Shown here: positions 15,058 to 22,727 of the stretch, in pieces
Layout: each line of letters starts with the position of its first letter
How positions within the stretch are numbered: the stretch's first letter is position 1
The notes under the pieces: model-generated
Databases searched by the model: none
What the model was told of the DNA's origin: nothing
Seen by the model: only the letters and a program-made list of their open reading frames with translations
From: JAZSQT01 sp045538075
Lineage (GTDB): Bacteria; Chrysiogenota; Deferribacteres; Deferribacterales; Mucispirillaceae
NCBI GenBank assembly: GCA_045538075.1
Contig: JAZSQT010000106.1
Span: forward strand, 1 to 24,042
Length of the DNA stretch: 24,042 bases
Direction of reading: 5' to 3'
Program-made: the position numbers and the translations under genes

Positions 15058-15960
15058 TTACTTACCTAATATCTGTTTTAATTTTTTATAGTTATCACAA
15101 CCTAATTGGACTTTTAAATCACATGCTTTGCGAAACAAATCTAATGCTTTATTAAAATCTTTTTTGATACCTTTTCCCTCGCTATACATAATAGCAAGAT
15201 TATTACAGCCTTCAGCTTCGCCACCATTACACGCTTTTTCATATAATTCTGTTGCTTTTTTGTAATCTTGATTTACTCCTTTGCCTCCATAATACATTAA
15301 ACCAAGATTATTGCACCCAGTAGCTACTCCACCATTACACGCTATTTCGTATAATTTACCTGCTAAATTGTAATCTCGCTTTACTCCACTACCTTCGTAA
15401 TAGATTAAACCAAGATTATAACAACCTGCAACGAGTCCACCTCTACATGATTTTTCAAATAATTCTCTTGCTTTAGCAAAATCTTTTTTTACACCATCAC
15501 CGTTATAATATATAGAGGCAAGATTATAACAGCCTTCAGTTTCACCACCATTACACGACTTTTCAAATAACTGCCTTGCCTTATTTAAATCTTGCTTTAC
15601 TCCAGTTGCATCTCTATAAAATACAGCAAGATTGTAACAGCCAGCAACAATTCCACCATCACACGATTTTTGTAATAATTCTACTACTTTATTAAAATCT
15701 TTTTTTACACCTTGACCTAAATAATACATAACACCAAGAAGGTAACAACCAGTTGCTTCTCCACCATTACATGCTTTTTCTGATAATTCTTTGGCTTTGC
15801 TATAATTTAATGCTACTCCCTCTCCCTCATAATACCAAATGCCAAGAGTAGCACAAGATTTTAAATCACCGTTACTACATTTAGACTCAAGGCTTTTAAC
15901 ATCATTTGCGTAACTATTTACGGAAAATAGTAAAACCATTAAAACAAACAACTTCTTCAT
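15058..15960 (-). CDS. Secreted cysteine-rich Sel1-repeat protein (eight repeats)
   Basis: A 300-residue exported solenoid protein. Its signal peptide (MKKLFVLMVLLFSVNSYA) is followed by eight Sel1-like repeats in strict 36-residue register. Cysteine pairs are at 28/36, 64/72, 100/108, 136/144, 172/180, 208/216, 244/252 and 280/288. Each repeat carries the ACNGGxAxGCxNLGxxYYxGxGVKxD pattern, and each cysteine pair should form one disulfide, so an oxidising periplasmic or extracellular location is expected. Related Helicobacter Hcp proteins are secreted and recognised by the host immune system; that role is not shown here. A GGAGTAAG ribosome site precedes the ATG. It is the larger paralog of the 11398-11868 gene, and the last repeat of each (CDNYKxLK..LGK/R) is a shared cap. 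High internal repetition makes the copy number prone to change by recombination. Confidence 0.9.
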   Translation of the reverse strand: MKKLFVLMVLLFSVNSYANDVKSLESKCSNGDLKSCATLGIWYYEGEGVALNYSKAKELSEKACNGGEATGCYLLGVMYYLGQGVKKDFNKVVELLQKSCDGGIVAGCYNLAVFYRDATGVKQDLNKARQLFEKSCNGGETEGCYNLASIYYNGDGVKKDFAKARELFEKSCRGGLVAGCYNLGLIYYEGSGVKRDYNLAGKLYEIACNGGVATGCNNLGLMYYGGKGVNQDYKKATELYEKACNGGEAEGCNNLAIMYSEGKGIKKDFNKALDLFRKACDLKVQLGCDNYKKLKQILGK

Positions 15961-15993
15961 TACTTACTCCAATTAAGCTTATTTATACTTTAA

Positions 15994-16022
15994 ATTATAA
16001 GATGAAAACTTTAATAATACAA
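15994..16022 (-). promoter_or_regulatory. Predicted promoter of the eight-repeat Sel1 gene
   Basis: On the minus strand TTGTAT (16022-16017) and TATAAT (15999-15994) are 17 bp apart, about 33 bp before the start codon. The -35 lies in one arm of a 9-bp inverted repeat (16014-16022 with 16037-16045), which also encloses a smaller palindrome (16024-16035); this could be an operator. Confidence 0.55.
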
Positions 16023-16071
16023 GTATTATATAATATTTGTATTATATTATTTTAGAAATATTGAAATTAGA

Positions 16072-16102
16072 AAGGGGAAAGATTCTCATTATCTTTCCCC
16101 TT
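16072..16102 (-). terminator. Probable terminator of flgE
   Basis: A 12-bp perfect stem of AAGGGGAAAGAT and its complement (16072-16083 with 16091-16102) with a 7-nt loop, about 100 bp beyond the flgE stop. The minus-strand tail TTCTAATTTC is T-rich but interrupted. Confidence 0.65.
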
Positions 16103-16120
16103 CTTCATACGCACTCAAAC

Positions 16121-16176
16121 GGTTTCTTTGGAAACCATAGGTAATTTTGCCGGAGCGAATGGCAAAATTAACCTAT
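16121..16176 (-). other. Two consecutive hairpins in the flgE 3' untranslated region
   Basis: GGTTTC-TTTG-GAAACC (16121-16136) is followed without a gap by a 15/16-nt inverted repeat with a single bulge (16137-16151 with 16161-16176; 9-nt loop). Together with the terminator hairpin they fill the 3' region between flgE and its transcript end. Confidence 0.6.
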
Positions 16177-16199
16177 TCTTATATCCTTATAACATTATT

Positions 16200-19100
16200 C
16201 TAACGTTTCATTCCTAAAAGCTCTTGAATCATCTCATCGGAGGTTGTGATGACTTTTGAGTTAGACTGGAAGCCACGTTGAGTTGTTATCATATCAACAA
16301 GTTCTGTAGATAAATCTACATTTGAGTTTTCAAGCATACCTGCTGCTATATCTCCCCTTGAACCTGTTTGAGGTTTTCCTATAGTTGCTTGTCCAGAGTT
16401 ACCAGTAGCACCATATAGAGAATCACCTAATTTTGTAAGCCCTTGATTATTTACGAAAGTTGCAAGGGCAATTTGTCCTACAGTTCTAACTTGACCGTTA
16501 GTGTAAGAACCTACAATTTCACCTGCTGGGTTAAAGAGTGTTGACTCTAAGTTACCTTGTGGGTATCCGTCAGATGAATTTTGAGTAAATGTTCCAGCAG
16601 CTGCTGCAATTACCATACCGTCTGTTCCACCTTGTGAACCTAAATTAAGGGCTATATTTGGCAATGTATTAGTTCCATTTGCTGCAGAAAACCTTAATGT
16701 TGGGTTTACTATAATTGAAGCTGGCGTTGGAAATCTATCATACATATAAGCTAATGAACCATCTGCATTAAATTTTAATACTAATTCGTTTGCTGTAGCA
16801 CCATTAATTGCTATAGAATTTGTTGGGTCATCAGCTTCAATTTGTAATCTCCACTCATTTTGCTCTTCATTCCATAAGCTAAAAGTAAAGTTTACGATAT
16901 GAGCATTACCTTGTTCATCGTATAAAGCCATATTTGTTGCAAGGATACCACCTGTTGCTCCAGTTGTATCACTTTTCATATAGTTATTAAATACGCCGTA
17001 TCTTTCACTTGTTCCAGCTCCAGCAATATTTAAGAAGTCAATATTATTTAATACACCTTTTTCACCAGTAACAATTAACGCACCATCTTTAATAACTACG
17101 TTATCGCTTCTATTATGCTCTCTACCTAAACCTAAATACTCTTCAATAGCCATAGCCATTTCGCCGTAAGTAGTATTTACATCAATTTGGAATATATTAT
17201 TACCAGTAACGAGTTCTTCGCCTATACTTGCATTAAAGTTAAGACTTGATTCGTTTTCTGTAAATTTAAAAGATTCACCATTACCAGTAAAAAGGTCAAC
17301 CATTTTTGTAGTTTCATCAGCTACTGATAAAAATCTTTCTGATGTAATTGAACCGTTAAGAGCAATTTCTCCCTCTACTGGTAAAATATTATCTGTAAAA
17401 ATATCACCTTGATAGCCTTTTTCTATAGTTAATCCAGATATTTTGCTAATTTCTGGCACTTCACCTTCAACACCAACAGTAGTTCCATTTGCTATTTCTA
17501 TATTTTTAAGTCTTGATTTTAAGAAATCTCTTAAATCTGGTGTTGTAGAAGTTGTTTTAATATCATCTACAACAACATTTTGACCATTAGCAGTAAAATT
17601 CAACATACCAGTTCCGTCTGGAGCACCAGTTGCATTATAAGCTACTGTTAATCCACTACCAGTAAGAGCAGTATTAAGAGCAGCAGCTACTGCAGCACCA
17701 TCAGCCCAACCAGCTTGTGGATAAGTTGCAGTATATTCAGTTCCAGCTATAACGAATGTTAATGTATCGCCATTTACCATATTTACATCGCCAGTAGTCA
17801 TATTCATTTTAAGGTTGTTATTAGTTTTATTATAGCTATAAACTATTCTACCTTTACCAGAAATTTCTTCTAAGTTAGCGTAACTTTGTGTATCTGTTAA
17901 AGTTCTACCTACTGTAGCACCACTTATATCTTGAACAGTAAACGCTTTATCAAATACTGTTTTTAAATATGGGTTAGGGTCTGTTCCCCCTGGAGCTGGA
18001 GCCATTGAAGCTGTTCCTAATCTAATAGCACCACCACCTTGAAGATTGAATGTAAGCTCGTTACCTACGATACCAAAGTTTACTACAGAAGGAGCACCCC
18101 AAACTTGAGCTTGTGCAGTTTGAGCAGCTGCATCATTAATAGCATCTGTTATAAGTTTACCAAGTTCTTGCACTGTATGGAAATGGTTTGCTTGAATTGG
18201 ATTTTCTACTTCAGTATAAAAGAATGGTCCAATAGCTATAGGTTCCCAGGCGGCACCACTTCCATCTGGATTTTGGTTAAGTTCTATTGTATTAAAGCTA
18301 ATAGATTCGCCTTCTAACATACCAAAGTTATTTTCTAAAAATTTTGCTTCAAAACCGTCTGCAACAACGTTTCCATTAACAGAATTATTGATTTGGAGAG
18401 CAAGACCAGATAAATCATCAAAATCTTCCATTGCTACAACTGATGTTTCAAAAAATACATCGGCAGATTCTTCTGTTGCATTTGGTCCATATGAACCTAT
18501 GAGAGTAGATAATATGTTTTGTAATGTGCTATCTGTTGTAATACTTGTAAGTTCAAAAGAAGTATTTGCAGTAAGTCTAAATCTACCATCTACTAAGTTG
18601 ATTGAAGCAACTGGTCCATTATTTGGAGCTGGATTTAATGCACCAACTTGTTTAAATATGTTGTTTACTTCTTCTACAAATTCTTCAACAGTATTAAATA
18701 CACCATCACCTCTATTTTGACCACCTTTAGCACTATAAGCTATAGAAAATGGAGTGTTACCAAAGGTAAAAGTAACTGCTTGATTATCAACAAGTTTAAC
18801 TTCTGTTCCATTTTTATCAACTAATTCACTCATAAGACTAAGTCTTGAAGCATGAGTTCTAATATTAACTTCTTCACCACTAACAAGGTCTAATGCAACA
18901 CCAGAAGCATTTGTAACACTCGTTAAAGGTTGTCTTGCTGTAGCTTGTGTTAAAAACGGATTAAATGTAACAGTAGAAGCCGTTGCACGTGTATCTAATG
19001 TTCCTGCAAGGTTTACTACTGATGATGCTCTTGGTTGCATAATTTTATATTCTGGCCCTAACACTATATCGCCAACAGAGGCATCAGCATTAAGAACGCC

Positions 19101-19535
19101 AGTAACAGGGTCGCTCATCCAACCTTGAACTTTATAACCAGATGGGTTAGTTAATGTTCCACTTGAATCAAAGTTAAAATCTCCAGCTCTTGTATAGTAA
19201 TGTTGGAGTTCGCCCTCTCCACGCACTATAAAAAGACCGTCGCCCTCAATAGCTAAATCTGCTGTTCTATTAGTTGATTTCAATACACCTTGCTCAAATA
19301 TATTATCAACTGCTGCTAAATAAGCACCAGAACCTACTTGACGAGGGTTAATACCACCTCTTGAATCTGTAGGAGTTTTACCTCCAATAAGTGTTTGGCT
19401 CATAAGGTCTTGGAAAACTGCACGACCTTGTTTGAAACCTACTGTGTTTACGTTTGCAATGTTGTTACCAATAACGTCCATAGACTTTTGGTTTACGTTT
19501 AAGCCACTAACGGCTGAATAAAGAGACCTTAACAT
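16200..19535 (-). CDS. flgE: Flagellar hook protein FlgE (oversized)
   Basis: A 1111-residue hook subunit exported by the flagellar type III system and polymerised between the rod and filament. The N-terminus MLRSLYSAVSGLNVNQKSMD with NNIANVNTVGFKQ (24-36) is the axial-family D0 motif. AIEGDGLFIV follows at about 95-104, and the C-terminal heptad region (SNVDLSTELVDMITTQRGFQ) closes D0. Enteric FlgE is about 400 aa; here hundreds of extra residues form a Gly/Thr/Asn/Ala-rich middle that should be surface-exposed D2/D3 domains. Cysteines are essentially absent, as usual for axial proteins. GGAGGTGC sits just before the ATG at 19535. It is the last gene of the fliK-flgD-flgE order but is separated from flgD by 277 bp of repeats and has its own apparent promoter. 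Confidence 0.96.
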   Translation of the reverse strand: MLRSLYSAVSGLNVNQKSMDVIGNNIANVNTVGFKQGRAVFQDLMSQTLIGGKTPTDSRGGINPRQVGSGAYLAAVDNIFEQGVLKSTNRTADLAIEGDGLFIVRGEGELQHYYTRAGDFNFDSSGTLTNPSGYKVQGWMSDPVTGVLNADASVGDIVLGPEYKIMQPRASSVVNLAGTLDTRATASTVTFNPFLTQATARQPLTSVTNASGVALDLVSGEEVNIRTHASRLSLMSELVDKNGTEVKLVDNQAVTFTFGNTPFSIAYSAKGGQNRGDGVFNTVEEFVEEVNNIFKQVGALNPAPNNGPVASINLVDGRFRLTANTSFELTSITTDSTLQNILSTLIGSYGPNATEESADVFFETSVVAMEDFDDLSGLALQINNSVNGNVVADGFEAKFLENNFGMLEGESISFNTIELNQNPDGSGAAWEPIAIGPFFYTEVENPIQANHFHTVQELGKLITDAINDAAAQTAQAQVWGAPSVVNFGIVGNELTFNLQGGGAIRLGTASMAPAPGGTDPNPYLKTVFDKAFTVQDISGATVGRTLTDTQSYANLEEISGKGRIVYSYNKTNNNLKMNMTTGDVNMVNGDTLTFVIAGTEYTATYPQAGWADGAAVAAALNTALTGSGLTVAYNATGAPDGTGMLNFTANGQNVVVDDIKTTSTTPDLRDFLKSRLKNIEIANGTTVGVEGEVPEISKISGLTIEKGYQGDIFTDNILPVEGEIALNGSITSERFLSVADETTKMVDLFTGNGESFKFTENESSLNFNASIGEELVTGNNIFQIDVNTTYGEMAMAIEEYLGLGREHNRSDNVVIKDGALIVTGEKGVLNNIDFLNIAGAGTSERYGVFNNYMKSDTTGATGGILATNMALYDEQGNAHIVNFTFSLWNEEQNEWRLQIEADDPTNSIAINGATANELVLKFNADGSLAYMYDRFPTPASIIVNPTLRFSAANGTNTLPNIALNLGSQGGTDGMVIAAAAGTFTQNSSDGYPQGNLESTLFNPAGEIVGSYTNGQVRTVGQIALATFVNNQGLTKLGDSLYGATGNSGQATIGKPQTGSRGDIAAGMLENSNVDLSTELVDMITTQRGFQSNSKVITTSDEMIQELLGMKR

Positions 19536-19569
19536 AAAAGCACCTCCGAATGCTTTATTGTATTTTTTA

Positions 19570-19599
19570 ATTATAATACTTGTTACTTTTTTCTGTCAT
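19570..19599 (-). promoter_or_regulatory. Candidate promoter of flgE
   Basis: On the minus strand ATGACA (19599-19594) and TATAAT (19575-19570) are 18 bp apart, giving a leader of about 28 nt. The -35 hexamer is formed by the edge of dispersed repeat module B. No GG-N10-GC sigma-54 element was found in this gap. Confidence 0.45.
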
Positions 19600-19630
19600 T
19601 GCGAGAGGATTTTAATCCTCGTGGCAATCT
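19595..19630. repeat. Dispersed hairpin repeat module B, copy 3 (covariant)
   Basis: The same 36-bp unit as 12068 and 12484, but the inner stem is GAGGAT/ATCCTC instead of GACGAT/ATCGTC. The only two changes are opposite each other in the stem and preserve pairing. It lies at the upstream edge of flgE. Confidence 0.9.
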
Positions 19631-19639
19631 ATAAATTAT

Positions 19640-19725
19640 GCAAAAAATTTCGTCCTAAAATTTTTTGCTAACCGTTACGCAAAAGCGTGGTTTTGCTACA
19701 CTTACGAAAAGATAAAATCTTTTCG
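19640..19725. repeat. Two hairpins in the flgD-flgE gap
   Basis: An 11-bp inverted repeat GCAAAAAATTT/AAATTTTTTGC (19640-19650 with 19658-19668) and a 9-bp inverted repeat CGAAAAGAT/ATCTTTTCG (19705-19713 with 19717-19725). They sit between module B and module A and make the whole flgD-flgE gap one dense block of secondary structure. No coding sequence is visible in the gap. Confidence 0.7.
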
Positions 19726-19752
19726 CTCTGCTTTCTATCCTGAAAGCCTTTG

Positions 19753-19787
19753 TGGATTACTTCGTCGCTTTGCTCCTCGCAGTGACG
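19753..19787. repeat. Dispersed repeat module A, copy 4
   Basis: TGGATTACTTCGTCG, CTTTGCTCCTCGCAGTGACG: the same unit as at 12005 with one or two changes. It is followed closely by GCAATCCAGT (19798-19807), which mirrors the ACTGGATT start of the unit. It ends only 6 bp before the flgD stop codon. Confidence 0.85.
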
Positions 19788-19812
19788 CTTTTGTTTGCAA
19801 TCCAGTTAATTT

Positions 19813-20535
19813 CTATTCACTTGCTTCTTCTTTTTTTGGTTCTCTAACTGAATAAATATATTCAGATGATACTGAACCAGAGCCTACATCAAAGTAAACT
19901 ACACCATTTGATTCTTTAATACCTTGAACTATAGCAGTATTAAATGTTTCTACATCAAGTTTTGCACCATCTTCACCAAAGGCTTGAACTTCAAAGAAGT
20001 AAGTTCCTTCTGGCACTTCTACACCACCTAAACCTTTACCGTCCCAAGCTATCACATTGGAGCCTTTTTTAAGTTGAGTAGAATCTGGCTTAACAATAGC
20101 TGCAAGTTCTCCAGCCTCATTATAAATATTAATTTGGCTTTTATTTATATCAGGAGTAGCAGCAAGATAGAATGAAAGATTAGTTACTGCATCTAAACCA
20201 AATGTTACAGTATTTGTAGAGAACTCAATTTCTTTACCAATAAAACTTGTAGCATTAAATAAATTTGATGAAGTGCTATATTGTATTTTCATCATCTCAA
20301 GCATTGTATTCATACTTGTATTTAATGTTTGCATTTCATTAAGTTGAGAAAATGCAGTTGTTTGAGCCATAAAATCAGCATTATCTGTTGGATTTAATGG
20401 GTCTTGATTTTTCAACTGCTCAACAAGTAAGTTCATAAAATCTTGTTGATCCATTGTGTCTTTACCAATACCTTGCGACTTTGCTTTCTGTTGAGAAGCT
20501 ATAGTCGTTGGAGCTATTGAACTATAAAGCTGCAT
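19813..20535 (-). CDS. flgD: Flagellar hook assembly (cap) protein FlgD
   Basis: A 240-residue scaffold that caps the growing hook and guides FlgE insertion, then is replaced. The hallmark N-terminal stretch DFMNLLVEQLKNQDPLNPTD followed by FMAQTTAFSQLNEM (about 32-68) is present. The C-terminal half is the beta-rich FlgD Ig/tudor-like domain, with WDGKGLGGVEVPEGTYFFEV near residue 170. AAAGGGG lies before the ATG. It begins 15 bp after the fliK stop, so the two are co-transcribed. Confidence 0.96.
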   Translation of the reverse strand: MQLYSSIAPTTIASQQKAKSQGIGKDTMDQQDFMNLLVEQLKNQDPLNPTDNADFMAQTTAFSQLNEMQTLNTSMNTMLEMMKIQYSTSSNLFNATSFIGKEIEFSTNTVTFGLDAVTNLSFYLAATPDINKSQINIYNEAGELAAIVKPDSTQLKKGSNVIAWDGKGLGGVEVPEGTYFFEVQAFGEDGAKLDVETFNTAIVQGIKESNGVVYFDVGSGSVSSEYIYSVREPKKEEASE

Positions 20536-20550
20536 TTTTTTCCCCTTTAT

Positions 20551-22617
20551 TTAGGCATATATGCCTGTTTCCCTTTTAGAAGCAAAATTCGTGCCAACTT
20601 CTTTATCGTTTTCATCGTTATCTTTATATGATTTTTTATTTCCATTATATTTAGCAGATTTTCTATCTTCGCCTGTGCCTTGTTTTGAAGTAGTATCATT
20701 AAAAGCAAATTCCATATTATCTATAACAATACCTTTTTCTGCTAATTGGTTTCTTATAGCATCACTATGAGATAACATCATTCTGTAAGAAGTTTCATTA
20801 TCGGCAAAAAATTTCGCATTAATTTTGCCTCCAGTTTCTATTAAACGAATTTCAAGACGACCTAAATCGTCTGGACGTAAAGTTACAGTCAATTTAGACT
20901 CACCTTTATTAACTGTGCTTTCTATTGTTCTCATTAATTTAGCAACATCTTTTGCATCTCTTAAATCGTAAGAAGTATAGCTTGACGTCATTGAGTGTTT
21001 ATTATCTGCTTTTGGTGCATTTGAGGCTTCTTTCATTAAAGTATTAAAATCAGCTTCAATATCAGATGTTTGATTTTGAGTTAATAATTTATCTTGAGGT
21101 TTGCTTTCGTTAGATAAAAATGCTTCACTATTATTTTTATCTTTTGCTGCAAATTTTGCCTCAACAGAAAATTTTTCCTCGTTGCTACCTTTAACAGATT
21201 CTTTAATTTCAAGATTATCACCTTTTAAATTTTCTTGTTTTAATGATGATAATACTTCATTGCTTTTTTCATTTTTTTGATTTTTGTTACTATCTTTTAC
21301 GATTTGCTCTAAATTTGCATCGTCAGAAATTAATTCTTCATTTAAATTTGATAATTTAATTTCATCTTCTTTATTTAATTTACTGTTTTCTAATTCTACT
21401 AAATCATCTACCATTGAGCTTTCTATTTTATTATCTTCTACTACCATTTCATTAATACTATTTTGAGATAAAATTTCTTCTTTTAAAAAGCTACTATCAA
21501 TTTTAGAAGTAGAAAAATCTACTGAATTACCAGTTTTATAAAAATTATCGTTAGGTAATACTTGTGGATTAATTTGCTCTATTGTTGATTTTAAATCTTT
21601 ACTTGAGTTGTTTAATACATTTTCAAGCTCTTTCTTTAATACTAATAATGATTCAGTAAACGAAATATCAGATACTTCACTATTATTATCTATTAATAAA
21701 GTGTTATTTTTTACTTCATCTTTATTATTAGAAAGACTTTCTATTAATTCTACTAACTTGTTTAAAATTTTTGAATTATCACTATTCTGCAATTCTTCAT
21801 TGTTTAGCGATAACTGTTTAATATCAATATCTTCACTTAATAAAGAAACTTGAGCTAAAAGATTTTCTTCATTATCTTTGCTATCACTACTTTCTTCTTC
21901 ATTTTCACCATCTTTTTTGCTGTCATTAGTAAGTTTTTTTAAAGCATTTTCTTCAGCTTCTTTATCGTATTTTTCTTTTTGTTTTGCTGATTGAAGAAGA
22001 GATAATAATTCTAATATCGTTTTTGGTTGCTCTATTTCTTCTGTATTTTCTTCTATATGAATTTTGCCATCATAATTTGCAGGTAACGAATTTTCTTCAA
22101 GAGAAATATTTTCATTTAAAGTATTAAATAATACAGAAAGTCCTGCAAGCAATTCTTTGCTTTCATTTCTTAATGTTTCTAAAGAAATATCGTTAGAATC
22201 TTTTATAAAAGCAACGAGTTTTTCAAAAACTTCTATATTATTGCTGTCTTCTGTATCTTGCTCCATATTACTATCAGTCATCATCATAATTAATGAAGCA
22301 AGTGATGATGCTACTTCGTCGCTACTTGATACTTCTTCTGTGCTACCGTATTGAGACGCTAAAATATTACTATCTTTAGTTAATACTCTACTTAATTTCT
22401 CTGAAATTTCATTAGTAGAAAAATCTTCCCTATTACTATTTTTTGCCGATATATGATATTTTTTATCAGTAGAATTTACACTTGAAAATTTTTCTTGTTC
22501 TTTAACGAAACTACTAAAAAAACTTTTAAAATCGGAGCTTTCGCTATTATTTACTTCAAGTGATTGACTGCTATTATCACTAATAAATAACGATGATAAA
22601 ATGCTGATGTTGTTCAT
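20551..22617 (-). CDS. fliK: Flagellar hook-length control protein FliK
   Basis: A 688-residue secreted molecular ruler that sets hook length and triggers the export switch from hook to filament substrates. The C-terminal Flg_hook domain is clear: VTLRPDDLGRLEIRL at about 577-592, with NAKFFADNETSYRMM and LRP-type substrate-switch residues. The first roughly 540 residues are low-complexity, dominated by Ser, Asn, Glu, Asp, Lys and Leu, as expected for the extended ruler part, and longer than in enterics (about 400 aa total). No signal peptide is present (type III export). GGAGGTG precedes the ATG. It is the first gene of the hook cluster and is preceded by a sigma-54-type promoter. Confidence 0.93.
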   Translation of the reverse strand: MNNISILSSLFISDNSSQSLEVNNSESSDFKSFFSSFVKEQEKFSSVNSTDKKYHISAKNSNREDFSTNEISEKLSRVLTKDSNILASQYGSTEEVSSSDEVASSLASLIMMMTDSNMEQDTEDSNNIEVFEKLVAFIKDSNDISLETLRNESKELLAGLSVLFNTLNENISLEENSLPANYDGKIHIEENTEEIEQPKTILELLSLLQSAKQKEKYDKEAEENALKKLTNDSKKDGENEEESSDSKDNEENLLAQVSLLSEDIDIKQLSLNNEELQNSDNSKILNKLVELIESLSNNKDEVKNNTLLIDNNSEVSDISFTESLLVLKKELENVLNNSSKDLKSTIEQINPQVLPNDNFYKTGNSVDFSTSKIDSSFLKEEILSQNSINEMVVEDNKIESSMVDDLVELENSKLNKEDEIKLSNLNEELISDDANLEQIVKDSNKNQKNEKSNEVLSSLKQENLKGDNLEIKESVKGSNEEKFSVEAKFAAKDKNNSEAFLSNESKPQDKLLTQNQTSDIEADFNTLMKEASNAPKADNKHSMTSSYTSYDLRDAKDVAKLMRTIESTVNKGESKLTVTLRPDDLGRLEIRLIETGGKINAKFFADNETSYRMMLSHSDAIRNQLAEKGIVIDNMEFAFNDTTSKQGTGEDRKSAKYNGNKKSYKDNDENDKEVGTNFASKRETGIYA

Positions 22618-22640
22618 CTCACACCTCCACGCCTAAATAC

Positions 22641-22658
22641 AAGCAAAATTTAAGCCAA
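22641..22658 (-). promoter_or_regulatory. Sigma-54-type promoter of fliK-flgD
   Basis: The minus strand reads TTGGCTTAAATTTTGCTT, with GG and GC exactly 10 nt apart, the defining -24/-12 spacing of RpoN promoters, and close to TGGCAC-N5-TTGC. The predicted start falls near 22631, just before the GGAGGTG ribosome site. Class II flagellar genes are RpoN-dependent in many lineages, which fits the location. Confidence 0.65.
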
Positions 22659-22688
22659 AGATGAAAGATGTTTTACAAATTGTGAGAA

Positions 22689-22711
22689 ATATCAATATAA
22701 ACTATTGATAT
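22689..22711. promoter_or_regulatory. Perfect 9-bp inverted repeat upstream of the fliK promoter
   Basis: ATATCAATA-TAAAC-TATTGATAT lies about 31 bp upstream of the -24 element and 17 bp after the lpxB stop. It has no T-run on the minus strand, so it is a weak candidate terminator for lpxB. A binding site for an activator or repressor is an alternative. Confidence 0.4.
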
Positions 22712-22727
22712 ATAAAGCTAAAATAAT

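Noticed and set aside
19640..19725. Terminators for flgD in the flgD-flgE gap
   Set aside because: The inverted repeats lack a T-run on the minus strand and are not GC-rich; listed as repeats instead.
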